A DNA stretch of 55,112 nt, taken from a virus. Made by a program: the position numbers and the translations under genes. Under the pieces are notes generated by a model. That model was not told where the DNA came from. It saw nothing but the letters and a program-made list of their open reading frames with translations, and did not search any database. The DNA lies in the IMG/VR virus record IMGVR_UViG_3300043399_000050, positions 1 through 55,112 of that record; one strand, 5' to 3'. Shown piece after piece: positions 29,961-38,096 of the stretch (position 1 is its first letter; each line of letters begins with the position of its first letter).

Positions 29961-30833
29961 ATGAGGACAGACAAACTAGCGTACCAAGATGTTGCTGAGT
30001 GGTTCAAACGAGCCCGTAATCCTGAGAACGGCAGACCCGTACAGTCATGGGGTCGAATGTACCAAGTGGGTGAGAACTACGAACTGCGGTTCGGTTCACG
30101 GATCTCCACCGTAGGTGTGTTCACACCTGACAACAAGTTTATATTTAAGTTGACTGCAAGCGAAGCACGGAATTGTAGTGTCACCCTGAGCCAAGCATTG
30201 CAACGAGCCATACCATTCCTGTGGTATCGGGTAGGCGCAGGCAGATATGTTGTCAAGCCGACACCACAATGGGCAGAGTTCAAGCAAGCCAACCCAAACC
30301 ACAGTTATGCGTGGCAGTTCTTCAAAAATCAAAAGGGTTATGAAGTATTCGATGGGCTATGCTTTGACCTGAATACATACATGCCTGTAAATGCACGACC
30401 TGACTACAAAAATCAGGCAGTCAACCAAGATCAAAAGTTAGAGTGGCTACGCCAACTGCGGAAGTTCAAACATGCGGCAAAAGTACGAGCGCGTATGGGT
30501 GTAGTAGATACCCTGATAGCGCAGGTAAACAAAGAGCGTGGTGGTAGTTCACGATACGATTGGAAGATGCCTGATTGGAACAGTGATGAATGGCAAAACA
30601 TACTGTACACTTCAATAAAAAACACAGACTGCACAACCGAACTACTCAAGGGTGTTATCCAAACCGTACGCCGTGGCTATTACGGTAGCCCTGTTGGCGG
30701 TAGCTCTGTTGGTAGCGCGGAAGTACTGAAGGAACTAGACCGCATATGCACAACATACAGTATCGACTTACGCCGAAAGTTCGGGGTATTTGATGAAGTG
30801 TCCAACTTGCAAGAGCAGAATGAAGTGTCTTGA
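29961..30833 (+). CDS. Unknown 290-aa protein
   Basis: The ATG has AAGGAGTTGAC directly upstream. The protein is basic and rich in Tyr/Trp/Phe with mixed alpha/beta character (RISTVGVFTPDNKFIFKL, then AIPFLWYRVGAGRYVV). The end contains a Gly/Ser-rich loop (SPVGGSSVGS) and a terminal acidic helix. It overlaps the next zinc-finger gene by about 40 bases. No catalytic motif is seen. Confidence 0.6.
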   Translation: MRTDKLAYQDVAEWFKRARNPENGRPVQSWGRMYQVGENYELRFGSRISTVGVFTPDNKFIFKLTASEARNCSVTLSQALQRAIPFLWYRVGAGRYVVKPTPQWAEFKQANPNHSYAWQFFKNQKGYEVFDGLCFDLNTYMPVNARPDYKNQAVNQDQKLEWLRQLRKFKHAAKVRARMGVVDTLIAQVNKERGGSSRYDWKMPDWNSDEWQNILYTSIKNTDCTTELLKGVIQTVRRGYYGSPVGGSSVGSAEVLKELDRICTTYSIDLRRKFGVFDEVSNLQEQNEVS

Positions 30834-31137
30834 CACACGGTGGCAAGCGGCGGATAGAGTCACATTACGCAGGTGGCAATGCACTTGTGGTTTGCGTGGC
30901 AAGACTATTGAGCAATGGATAAATGAAACCGTTGACCAAAAGCCTGAGCAACCCAAGCCAAGTAAACCAAGCAAGCCATTGACACCGCGTAAAGTCGTGA
31001 AGCAAAAGATACAGAAACAAGTTGTGAATAGACGACGCCCTTCTCAGTTCGATGACATTGATGAGGACTACTCGCCCAGCCGCAACGAGGACTTCAGGGA
31101 TATTGGGATAGACCTACCACACGGAAAGGACTGGTGA
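30793..31137 (+). CDS. Small zinc-finger protein with basic tail
   Basis: The ATG at 30793 gives 114 aa. The first 40 residues carry the pattern CPTCKSRMKCLDTRW then LRRWQCTCGLRG, a zinc-ribbon like that in NrdR and Ogr-type proteins, followed by a long Lys/Pro-rich linker and an acidic end. This would suit a transcription regulator that binds DNA or RNA polymerase. The linker (KPSKPSKPLTP) looks flexible. Regulation target unknown. Confidence 0.65.
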   Translation: MKCPTCKSRMKCLDTRWQAADRVTLRRWQCTCGLRGKTIEQWINETVDQKPEQPKPSKPSKPLTPRKVVKQKIQKQVVNRRRPSQFDDIDEDYSPSRNEDFRDIGIDLPHGKDW

Positions 31138-31364
31138 TGGAACAGAAAGATGCAGAGAACTACCTGCGGGTAGTCGATAAGATTCAAGCGGCGATGCACG
31201 GTGAGAACATTGATGATCTTGTCCCTGCCCTTGCTACTTGTTTAGCGCAGGTGGGTGCAGAGTTCGCACCTAACAAGCAAAGGTTCGTATCGTATGTAGT
31301 CGGTACGATTGATAACTTGTACGACCATTGTCGGAAAGGAATGAGCGATGGAAAATCACATTAA
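31137..31364 (+). CDS. Small helical protein
   Basis: The frame starts on the TGATG overlap with the preceding gene. The 75-aa product (start MEQKDAENYLRVVDKIQAAM) is a short helical bundle with a hydrophobic core (PALATCLAQVGAEFAP) and a basic end. Function unknown; coupling implies it is co-made with the zinc-finger protein. Confidence 0.5.
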   Translation: MEQKDAENYLRVVDKIQAAMHGENIDDLVPALATCLAQVGAEFAPNKQRFVSYVVGTIDNLYDHCRKGMSDGKSH

Positions 31365-31545
31365 AGTAAAGTGCCATGCCTGTGGTTGGGTATCCAACGA
31401 TGGGTTTGCCATGAAGTCGGAAGTCGATGGCAAAGAAGTTATGGGTTGTCCCCAATGCCGTGGTGTTGACACGGTGGGGCAAGCCTGTGGGGTAGAAGGT
31501 TGTTGGAACTTTATCCCATGCCCTGAACACGGTGAGATCAAATGA
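31348..31545 (+). CDS. Small zinc-ribbon protein
   Basis: The 65-aa protein has Cys pairs CHACGW and CPQCRG plus further Cys in CGVEGCWNFIPCPEH, so may hold two zinc ions. It overlaps the preceding gene by 17 bases and the next ATG by ATGA. It is the third small zinc-type protein in this operon. Function unknown. Confidence 0.6.
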   Translation: MENHIKVKCHACGWVSNDGFAMKSEVDGKEVMGCPQCRGVDTVGQACGVEGCWNFIPCPEHGEIK

Positions 31546-31640
31546 TGCGCGGCGGTGACCCGTGGCAGATGATCGTACTCGTGTATGCCCTATTGATTGC
31601 AGTAGCGGCAGTTGTCTTGTTGTTAAACATATATTTCTAG
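31542..31640 (+). CDS. 32-residue membrane peptide
   Basis: The frame starts with two Met codons, overlapping the preceding stop (ATGA), and encodes MMRGGDPWQMIVLVYALLIA then VAAVVLLLNIYF: one transmembrane helix. A TAG stop lies 9 bases before the next ATG. It is a plausible tiny membrane protein in a coupled series; role unknown. Confidence 0.55.
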   Translation: MMRGGDPWQMIVLVYALLIAVAAVVLLLNIYF

Positions 31641-31649
31641 GAGAGTGAC

Positions 31650-32240
31650 ATGCGACCAGAAGCATTACGCTTGGCTGAATACTTAGAACTTCCACATATC
31701 GGGCAAAACAAATCCGCCGCAGAGTTACGCCGATTGCATGAGGTGAACGAAGCACTACGCCAAGCAGCAGAGATGGTGCTGGAGGCTTTGGTAAATTTTG
31801 GACAAGGGAATTCCGAGCCAGAACAAAAATCTGCGGTTTATCAATGCCCAAGATGCGCTACTTCAATGGACGTAGACATAAATGCCAAACCTGTCGATAC
31901 CGTAAACATATCAGCAGAAAGTGTCGATGGAACAGAGAAACATCGACACGAGCATTTGTTTCGCATCGAGCGCCGAGGCAGCGAGTGGTCAATCTATCGA
32001 GGCCGAGACCATCAACACCAAGGCTTTCTCCTTGGGTGGCTGGTGGAGACCGACTACAAAACGGCCAAGATGCTTGAAGACCGTCTAAATGCTGCACCAC
32101 CAAAGCGTGAATGGGTAGGGCTAACGGATGAGGAGGTCGGTGGACTTACGATGTTTGATGGTTTGACTCACATTGAAGTGCCAATACTTGCTGATTTTGC
32201 CCGCGCCATCGAGGCCAAACTAAAGGAGAAGAACACATGA
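31650..32240 (+). CDS. Unknown 196-aa protein with central CxxC
   Basis: The protein has an N-terminal helical part (AAELRRLHEVNEALRQAAEM), a CPRC segment, a central stretch rich in His/Arg (HRHEHLFRIERRG) with GRDHQHQGFLLGWLVETDYK, and a C-terminal helical region (VGLTDEEVGGLT) of a type very common as a stand-alone module in phages. It seems a mosaic of small modules. Function unknown. GAGAG precedes its ATG. Confidence 0.55.
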   Translation: MRPEALRLAEYLELPHIGQNKSAAELRRLHEVNEALRQAAEMVLEALVNFGQGNSEPEQKSAVYQCPRCATSMDVDINAKPVDTVNISAESVDGTEKHRHEHLFRIERRGSEWSIYRGRDHQHQGFLLGWLVETDYKTAKMLEDRLNAAPPKREWVGLTDEEVGGLTMFDGLTHIEVPILADFARAIEAKLKEKNT

Positions 32241-32683
32241 GCGTCATAGTGTGGGATGGCAGGACACTTGCCGCAGATAAGCAGTCAACGACCGATGGGT
32301 TAAAGCGCAAGACCACTAAGATTTTTAGAATCAACGGTGATCTTGTTGGCTTTACGGGTGCGTGGGATTTAGCACAGACCATTAAGCAGTGGTACGCCAA
32401 CGGTGCAAAGCCTGATGAGTGGCCTGACTTCCAAGCAAACGATGACAAGTGGGTGGGCATACTCGCAATAACTTCAAGCGGCAAGGTGCATAAGTACGAA
32501 CGCTCGCCCTACCCTATGGACTACACGAAAGCAGGTGCGATGTGCATCGGCAGTGGTAGGGACTATGCCTATGGTGCATTGGCAATGGGTGCAGATGCTA
32601 GACAGGCAGTGCTTATCGCCATTAAGTACGACGCGGGTTGCGGTATGGGTGTAGACACATTGACATTTGAGAGGGTGAAATGA
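32237..32683 (+). CDS. Proteasome beta/HslV-like Ntn hydrolase
   Basis: The 148-aa protein starts MSVIVWDGRTLAADKQSTTD, the beta-subunit opening of the proteasome/HslV superfamily (TTIAxxxxxxxxADxxxT). Met removal would expose Ser2 as the N-terminal nucleophile, since the usual Thr is absent. The middle has KIFRINGDLVGFTG and the end GALAMGADARQAVLIAI and GCGMGVDTLTFERV, as in the family. Short for a proteasome subunit but normal for phage forms. Overlaps both neighbours by ATGA. Substrate unknown. Confidence 0.75.
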   Translation: MSVIVWDGRTLAADKQSTTDGLKRKTTKIFRINGDLVGFTGAWDLAQTIKQWYANGAKPDEWPDFQANDDKWVGILAITSSGKVHKYERSPYPMDYTKAGAMCIGSGRDYAYGALAMGADARQAVLIAIKYDAGCGMGVDTLTFERVK

Positions 32684-32913
32684 ATAAAGCAAACGAAACG
32701 CAAGAAGGTGGGGATCACTATAAGAACATGGGCATTGAACCGTGGGACGTGGTGGATACATGGCCCATCGAGCAACGCATTGGATATTACCGAGGTGGTG
32801 CATTGAAGTACATCATGCGTATGGGTAGTAAAGATGAATCCCCATTGGAGATTGCCAAAGGCAAACACTACATGCAGAAGTTGCTTGAGGTTCTTAATGA
32901 ACAGTATCCATAA
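32680..32913 (+). CDS. DUF3310 protein
   Basis: The 77-aa protein has the DUF3310 signature: GGDHYKNMGIEPWDVVDTW, then a helix YYRGGALKYIMRMGSKDESP and a C-terminal helix (EIAKGKHYMQKLLEVL). The family is common in phage DNA-metabolism regions and has been linked to nucleotide kinase-like proteins, without proven function. It overlaps the Ntn hydrolase by ATGA. Confidence 0.85.
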   Translation: MNKANETQEGGDHYKNMGIEPWDVVDTWPIEQRIGYYRGGALKYIMRMGSKDESPLEIAKGKHYMQKLLEVLNEQYP

Positions 32914-33139
32914 AGAAGTTCTTGCATGGGCACTGGAAGAAAAGAGTGGTGGGCGCAAAGGGAAACTGATAACGGTGGACTACGCACCGTACTGGCACCC
33001 TATACATACTGCTGTGTTCGCTACGCGTAGTGACGCGACCGCTTATCGGCGCAACAAAAATGCTATAGATAAGCTGGCAGTTGTCCGAGTAAAAATAATT
33101 ATTGAGAAGGTGGTGCAAGATGGACATAGTGACGATTGA
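32897..33139 (+). CDS. Small basic protein upstream of DNA polymerase
   Basis: The ATG at 32897, inside the end of the DUF3310 gene, gives 80 aa: MNSIHKEVLAWALEEKSGGR then a beta part (KLITVDYAPYWHPIHTAVFA) and a basic helix. It overlaps the polymerase start by 20 bases. It may be a small cofactor of replication, but this is only from place. An alternative start further upstream in frame would overlap DUF3310 more and is less likely. Confidence 0.5.
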   Translation: MNSIHKEVLAWALEEKSGGRKGKLITVDYAPYWHPIHTAVFATRSDATAYRRNKNAIDKLAVVRVKIIIEKVVQDGHSDD

Positions 33140-34997
33140 TTTTGAAACCTACTACGACAAGGAGTATTCGCTTTCAAAGATAACCACCGAACAGTATGTT
33201 CGTAGCCCTGAGTTTGAAGTCATCGGCGTGGGGGTTAAAGTCAACGACTACCCGACTGACTGGTACTCAGGCGATAACCCTGAGCGGTTTCTCAAGAGTC
33301 TTGACTACCGAGACAAGGCAATCCTTTGCCACAACACTGCGTTCGATGGGGCAATCCTGTCGTGGCGGTTTGGCATCAAGCCTAAGTTGTGGCTCGACAC
33401 CCTGAGTATGGCTAGACCTCTGCATCAAATGACTGTGGGGGGTTCTCTCAAAGCACTGGCAACTTATTATGGGTTGGGTGTGAAGGGTGACGAAGTCATC
33501 ATGGCATTGGGTAAACGCAGGGCTGACTTTAGTCCTGACGAAATGGCACGGTACGCATCGTACTGTGTGAATGATGTTGACCTGACCTACGCATTGTTCA
33601 ACAAGTTGAAGGTTGGTTTTCCTGTGTCGGAGATGCTGGTCATCGACCAAACCATTCGCATGTACACCGAGCCAGTGATCGAGTTGGACAGGGAACTCTT
33701 AGAGAAACATCTTGGTGAAGTCATTGCCAAGAAGCGCACTCTAATCTCTGACATGGGCATCAACGATGCGAGTGAGGAAGCCATTAAGAAAGTCTTGATG
33801 AGCAACCAAATCTTTGCGAAGTACCTGACTAACCTCGGAGTCGAGCCACCAACCAAGGTGAGCGCCCGCACGGGCAAGGAAACATTTGCGTTCGGCAAGA
33901 CGGACAAAGGATTCACTGACTTGCTAGAACATCCTGATGAGAGAGTGCAGGTCGCGGTCGCGGCGAGACTGGGGGTCAAGTCTACTATTGAAGAAACCCG
34001 CACCCTCAATTTGATCGGGGTGTCCGAGCGAGGTCGCCTGCCGATCATGCTCAATTACTATGGGGCGCACACTGGTCGGTTCAGTGGCGGGGACAAACTC
34101 AATCTTCAGAACCTGCCTGCGCGTGGGAACAACACAATCCGACGGGCATTGAAAGCACCCGCAGGGCAAGTTATTGTGGCGTGTGATTCGGCACAGATCG
34201 AGGCCCGCATGGTTGCATGGGTAGCCGAGCAACAAGATTTGCTTGAAGCCTTTGCTCAGAAGCGTGATGTGTACTCAGAGTTTGCCACCGAAGTTTATGG
34301 GCGCACCATTACCAAGGCTGACAAGGTGGAGCGGTTCGTGGGCAAGACCTGTATTTTGGGGTTAGGTTATGGCATGGGCGCAGAGAAGTTCAGGCGCACA
34401 TTGGAGATTGGTCAAGGCGGTGTGTCCGTCAAGATCACCATCCAAGAAGCCGAGAGGATTGTGCGTCTGTATCGGCAGAAGAACTTCAAGATTGTCCAGT
34501 TGTGGAACAAGTGTGGGCAAGCACTGAACGGCATACTCAATCGTGTATCGGGTGAGATAGCCCGTGGAATTATCTACGATGAGCAAGGCATAAGACTCCC
34601 CAACAAGTTGTACATTCGCTACCCTGCACTGCGAGCCAACGGCACGAACTTTGAGTACATCGCTGACGCTCGTCAATATAGGAAGGCGGTGCAAGACCGA
34701 GTGGTATCAGGGCAGACCTCTGACATTTCGTGGACAAAAATCTACGGGGGCAAGGTCACGGAGAACTTGATTCAAGCACTGGCTCGTATCGTAGTCGCAG
34801 AACAAATGGCAAAGATCGGGCAACACTACCATGTCGCTTTCCAAGTGCATGACGAGATCATCATCACGGCCCCGGAAGCAGATGCGACAAACGCACAGCA
34901 ACTTCTTGAGGCAGTCATGTCCACTGCACCACGCTGGTGTCCTGATCTACCAGTCGCATGTGAGTCGGGTGTGGCAACCAACTATGGAGAAACATGA
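33120..34997 (+). CDS. polA: DNA polymerase, family A with 3'-5' exonuclease
   Basis: The ATG at 33120 behind AAGGTGG gives 625 aa. Exonuclease motifs are present: IDFET (Asp7, Glu9), CHNTAFDGAIL (motif II) and YCVNDVDLTY (motif III, YxxxD). The polymerase part has motif A VACDSAQIEARMV (Asp356), motif B RFVGKTCILGLGYGMG (the O-helix) and motif C QVHDEI (Asp578). This is a complete replicative polymerase of the T7/Bacillus-phage size with no 5' nuclease domain. It sits at the centre of the replication operon. Confidence 0.95.
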   Translation: MDIVTIDFETYYDKEYSLSKITTEQYVRSPEFEVIGVGVKVNDYPTDWYSGDNPERFLKSLDYRDKAILCHNTAFDGAILSWRFGIKPKLWLDTLSMARPLHQMTVGGSLKALATYYGLGVKGDEVIMALGKRRADFSPDEMARYASYCVNDVDLTYALFNKLKVGFPVSEMLVIDQTIRMYTEPVIELDRELLEKHLGEVIAKKRTLISDMGINDASEEAIKKVLMSNQIFAKYLTNLGVEPPTKVSARTGKETFAFGKTDKGFTDLLEHPDERVQVAVAARLGVKSTIEETRTLNLIGVSERGRLPIMLNYYGAHTGRFSGGDKLNLQNLPARGNNTIRRALKAPAGQVIVACDSAQIEARMVAWVAEQQDLLEAFAQKRDVYSEFATEVYGRTITKADKVERFVGKTCILGLGYGMGAEKFRRTLEIGQGGVSVKITIQEAERIVRLYRQKNFKIVQLWNKCGQALNGILNRVSGEIARGIIYDEQGIRLPNKLYIRYPALRANGTNFEYIADARQYRKAVQDRVVSGQTSDISWTKIYGGKVTENLIQALARIVVAEQMAKIGQHYHVAFQVHDEIIITAPEADATNAQQLLEAVMSTAPRWCPDLPVACESGVATNYGET

Positions 34998-35215
34998 TGG
35001 GTGCTGACTTGAGAGATTGGACTGACATTGTTAGAACGGTGCGGTTCGGTCACAACAAACCGTTCTACTGGATTGAAATGCCCGATGGCAAACGCAACCG
35101 CATGATTACTCGTGGCAAGTTGATGGCATCGCTTGCAGTACTGCGTATGAACTACCCTGATTTGATTCTGAAACAAGTGGGCGAGTTGCCCAAACAAAAG
35201 GAGAAACGGAAATGA
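34994..35215 (+). CDS. Small basic protein after DNA polymerase
   Basis: The frame starts ATGATG, overlapping the polymerase stop. The 73-aa product (MMGADLRDWTDIVRTVRFGH) has beta strands then a helix (LMASLAVLRMNYPDLILKQV) and a Lys-rich tail (LPKQKEKRK). It may be a polymerase accessory or just an unknown coupled protein. It overlaps the next gene by ATGA. Confidence 0.5.
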   Translation: MMGADLRDWTDIVRTVRFGHNKPFYWIEMPDGKRNRMITRGKLMASLAVLRMNYPDLILKQVGELPKQKEKRK

Positions 35216-35472
35216 CAAGTGGTCGTGACGAAATGATGAGCAATGTGGCAAACCTGACTACGGTAGTCGGGAATAAACGCAACGATGAAGTTGTTGACAT
35301 GTTGGAGCAAGCCCTAGCCTCTGCCAAAGAGGGGGGCTCAACGGATGTGTTCATCCTGCTGAAAAAGGGGGGTACTTTCTACCGCTACTCCCCCAAAGTC
35401 GAGGATGTAATGGAGTCAATCGCCCAGTTTGAACTGCTGAAATACGACATGTTGCGCCGTATGCACGACTGA
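35212..35472 (+). CDS. Small unknown protein
   Basis: The 86-aa product opens MTSGRDEMMSNVANLTTVVG and has a helix (RNDEVVDMLEQALASAKEGG), a beta turn with KKGGTFYRY and a C-terminal helix (VEDVMESIAQFELLKYDML). The middle helix and short strand resemble small phage DNA-binding or accessory proteins. It overlaps the previous gene by ATGA and is followed by a promoter-like sequence. Confidence 0.5.
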   Translation: MTSGRDEMMSNVANLTTVVGNKRNDEVVDMLEQALASAKEGGSTDVFILLKKGGTFYRYSPKVEDVMESIAQFELLKYDMLRRMHD

Positions 35473-35480
35473 TATATACT
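35452..35480 (+). promoter_or_regulatory. Possible promoter upstream of the nuclease gene
   Basis: TTGCGC (35452-35457) and TATACT (35475-35480) are 17 bases apart. The -10 is good and the -35 weak. It lies at the end of the preceding gene, with a 60-base non-coding gap before the nuclease ATG. A CCCC-GA-GGGG run sits at 35515-35524 in the leader. Confidence 0.35.
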
Positions 35481-35533
35481 GGCCTTTCCAACTGAACAGA
35501 GAACCCCAAGGACACCCCGAGGGGCTACAATTT

Positions 35534-36193
35534 ATGCGCTTAGCACACTCTTACTCGTCCATTAAGTTGTACGAGAACTGCCCGTACCGCTACTTCCGTC
35601 AGCGGATTGTGAAGGATGTTGTCGATGAAGGCGGCGAGGCCAGCAAGTATGGGGAACGCATCCACCAATATCTTGAGATGCGTTTGAAGCAAGACGGTCT
35701 GCTGCCGCAGGAAGTCGCACACTACGAACCACTGTGTGCATCGGTGGAGCGCATCGCCAAGGGCGGGGAACTGCACATCGAAAAGGAACTGGTGCTGACC
35801 GACAACCTTACACCAACAGGTTGGTGGGATGCAGACGCATGGCTCCGATCCAAACTTGACATCCTTGTAATCAGCGGTAATGATGCGGTGGTCATGGATT
35901 GGAAAACAGGCAAGCGCAACCCCGACTTCTTTCAGATGCAAATCTTTGCGGCGCAGGTATTCAAACACTTCCCCGATGTGGTCAGAGTCAAGACCAGTTT
36001 GGTGTGGCTCAAGACGATGGAGATGGACACGGAGAACTACGACAGGGTGAGCATCAACGCTATATGGGCTGAGATCATGAAGCGTATCCAACGGATTCAC
36101 ACCAGTCTTGAGCATGACAACTGGCCTATGCGACCCAGTGGGTTGTGTCGGTTCTGCCCTGCTCGGCACGACTGCGTGAGTGCTAGGGTTTAA
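35534..36193 (+). CDS. Cas4/RecB-like PD-(D/E)XK nuclease with Fe-S site
   Basis: The 219-aa protein opens AHSYSSIKLYENCPYRYFRQ, the usual start of Cas4/AddB-type nucleases, with its first Cys. The nuclease core has SKLDIL (Asp) and VVMDWKTGK (the Asp-x-Lys). The C-terminus CRFCPARHDC has three Cys that, with the N-terminal Cys, would hold a 4Fe-4S cluster. It is a single-domain exonuclease of the RecB family, next to VRR-NUC and helicase genes, so probably in recombination or DNA end processing. Confidence 0.88.
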   Translation: MRLAHSYSSIKLYENCPYRYFRQRIVKDVVDEGGEASKYGERIHQYLEMRLKQDGLLPQEVAHYEPLCASVERIAKGGELHIEKELVLTDNLTPTGWWDADAWLRSKLDILVISGNDAVVMDWKTGKRNPDFFQMQIFAAQVFKHFPDVVRVKTSLVWLKTMEMDTENYDRVSINAIWAEIMKRIQRIHTSLEHDNWPMRPSGLCRFCPARHDCVSARV

Positions 36194-36209
36194 CCTTAGA
36201 AAATAATAC

Positions 36210-36230
36210 TTGACAAGATTGTAAAGGGGA
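36210..36230 (+). promoter_or_regulatory. TTGAC-N6-GTAAAG element upstream of VRR-NUC
   Basis: In the 42-base gap, TTGACA (36210-36215) is followed at the same spacing by GTAAAG (36221-36226), as at 22278-22294. A poor -10 (TAAGAT) overlaps the ATG, with AGGGGAG as ribosome site. It may be a phage-regulated promoter or operator rather than a plain sigma70 promoter. Confidence 0.4.
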
Positions 36231-36235
36231 GTAAG

Positions 36236-36538
36236 ATGAGCGTTGCAACACCCGAATCAAAGGTGAAGCGTAAGGTGACGGAACTCCTGAAGAAGCACAA
36301 GGTTTGGTACTTCTTCCCCGCAAACAACGGGTTCGGTAGAGGGGGGATACCCGACATCATCGCCATCGTTGGAGGGGTGTTTGTAGGAATTGAATGTAAA
36401 GCAGACCGCACGAAGAAGCCGACAGAGTTGCAAGTGCGTTGTGGTGCAGAGATCAGAGATGCAGGTGGACAGTGGTTCTTGGTTTGTGATGACCACTCAC
36501 TGAGTCAGGTTGAAGCGTACATAGAAAAGAACAGGTGA
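36236..36538 (+). CDS. VRR-NUC domain nuclease
   Basis: The 100-aa protein is a minimal VRR-NUC: SKVKRKVTELLKKHKVWYFF, then GFGRGGIPDIIAIVGG (catalytic Asp) and VGIECKA (Glu-x-Lys), and TELQVRCGAEIRDAGG. The family makes structure-specific cuts, as in FAN1 and phage homologues thought to resolve Holliday junctions. It lies between the Cas4-like nuclease and the helicase, giving a nuclease-helicase block. Confidence 0.9.
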   Translation: MSVATPESKVKRKVTELLKKHKVWYFFPANNGFGRGGIPDIIAIVGGVFVGIECKADRTKKPTELQVRCGAEIRDAGGQWFLVCDDHSLSQVEAYIEKNR

Positions 36539-36541
36539 CCC

Positions 36542-38092
36542 ATGCTAGTAGTTGAACGGGCTAAGACATTAGCCCTCAAACTGAACCACCCCAACAGGGT
36601 GCTAGAAACTATACCCACTGCCAAGACAGTGGAGGTTCGTGGCATCCCACTGGTACTTGCACCCCATCGGTTAGATGAAGTGAAGGTGCTGAACAACCTT
36701 GGCATCAAAGCCCCTAGCCCCATCCTGCATTACTACGACTGGCCCGGTCAGCACATCCCGTATGACCATCAGAAACAAACTGCCGCGTTCTTGACGCTGA
36801 ACCAACGCGGGTTGGTGCTAAACGAAATCGGTACAGGCAAAACCCAATCGTCTTTGTGGGCGGCTGACTACCTCATCAAGACAGGGCATGTAAAGAAAGT
36901 GCTGATTCTTTCACCACTGTCCACCCTTGAGCGAGTGTGGGGTGATGCACTGTTCAAAGAGTTTACACACCGCAAGTTCGTGGTGCTTCACGGTACTGCC
37001 AAGAAGCGGATTGAATTGCTCAAGCGCGATGTACAGTTTTATATCATCAACCACGATGGGTTTCAGATCATTGCTGAAGAAGCCGTGGGCATGTTTGATC
37101 TTGTCATCGTTGATGAAGCGGCAGTGCTACGCAACCCATCGACACGCAGGTTCAAGTTGTTCCGCAAGTGGATAGACATGAACCCTGCAACACGCTTGTG
37201 GTTGATGACTGGCACACCCACACCGAACGACCCGACAGACGCATGGGCTTTAGCCAAACTTGTTGGTAGCCCCAACTGCACCAAGACCTACACCGCTTTC
37301 CGTGAGCAGGTGATGATGAAGATTGGTCAGTGGAAGTTCATCCCCCGCCCTGAGTCGGTGGATATAGTGAAACATATTCTGCAACCTGCGGTGCGCTACA
37401 CCCGTGACGAGTGCTTTGATCTACCCGATACGGTGGTGCAGACACGGCAGGTAGATTTAACGCCTGAGCAATCACTTCATTACAAAAAGATGCTCAAACA
37501 TTTTGTATCCGAAGCAACCGAAGGAACCATCACTGCGGTCAACGAAGCGGTGAAGATTCAGAAGTTGGTTCAGATAGCCTGTGGCGTAGCCTATGGCGAT
37601 GACGGGCAGTGCATCGAACTGGACTGCTCACCCCGTGTGAACTTAGTGAAGGAGGTGATTGAAGAAGCAGGGGAAAAAGTGATTGTGTTCGTGCCGCTGA
37701 CTGGCACTCTGCACATGTTGGAGAAAGAACTTGCCAAGCATTGGTCGGTTGGTGTCGTCAACGGTGAGGTATCCTCACACAAGCGCAACCAAATCTTCCA
37801 CGACTTTCAGCACAGTAAAGACCCACATGTTCTGATTGCCCACCCCGGCACAATGGCGCATGGGCTTACGCTCACCACAGCGTCAACGATCATTTGGTAT
37901 GGCCCGATCAACAGCAACGAGCAGTACACCCAAGCAAATGGTCGGATTGAGCGTATCGGTAAGAAGCATGTGTCCAATGTAATCCACATCGAAGCCACTG
38001 AGTTGGAGTACAGAATGTACGAACGGCTCAAAAACAAACAGAAGTTACAAGGCTTGCTTCTTGATTTGATTCAACAAGAAACTAATAGGTGA
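36542..38092 (+). CDS. SNF2-type superfamily 2 helicase/translocase
   Basis: The 516-aa protein has all main motifs: LNEIGTGKT (I, near residue 92-100), LILSPLSTLERVW (Ia), IVDEAA (II, about 190-195), LMTGTPTPN (III), and C-terminal domain motifs VFVPLTGTL, HPGTMAHGLTLT and QANGRIERIGKK (VI). It is the short SNF2-like phage helicase often next to VRR-NUC. It would move along double-stranded DNA during replication fork processing or recombination. Confidence 0.9.
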   Translation: MLVVERAKTLALKLNHPNRVLETIPTAKTVEVRGIPLVLAPHRLDEVKVLNNLGIKAPSPILHYYDWPGQHIPYDHQKQTAAFLTLNQRGLVLNEIGTGKTQSSLWAADYLIKTGHVKKVLILSPLSTLERVWGDALFKEFTHRKFVVLHGTAKKRIELLKRDVQFYIINHDGFQIIAEEAVGMFDLVIVDEAAVLRNPSTRRFKLFRKWIDMNPATRLWLMTGTPTPNDPTDAWALAKLVGSPNCTKTYTAFREQVMMKIGQWKFIPRPESVDIVKHILQPAVRYTRDECFDLPDTVVQTRQVDLTPEQSLHYKKMLKHFVSEATEGTITAVNEAVKIQKLVQIACGVAYGDDGQCIELDCSPRVNLVKEVIEEAGEKVIVFVPLTGTLHMLEKELAKHWSVGVVNGEVSSHKRNQIFHDFQHSKDPHVLIAHPGTMAHGLTLTTASTIIWYGPINSNEQYTQANGRIERIGKKHVSNVIHIEATELEYRMYERLKNKQKLQGLLLDLIQQETNR

Positions 38093-38096
38093 CACT

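Noticed and set aside
29961-30833. Possible reverse transcriptase for the DGR target.
   Set aside because: No YxDD-type or other reverse transcriptase motif is visible, and the protein is far from the fibre gene.
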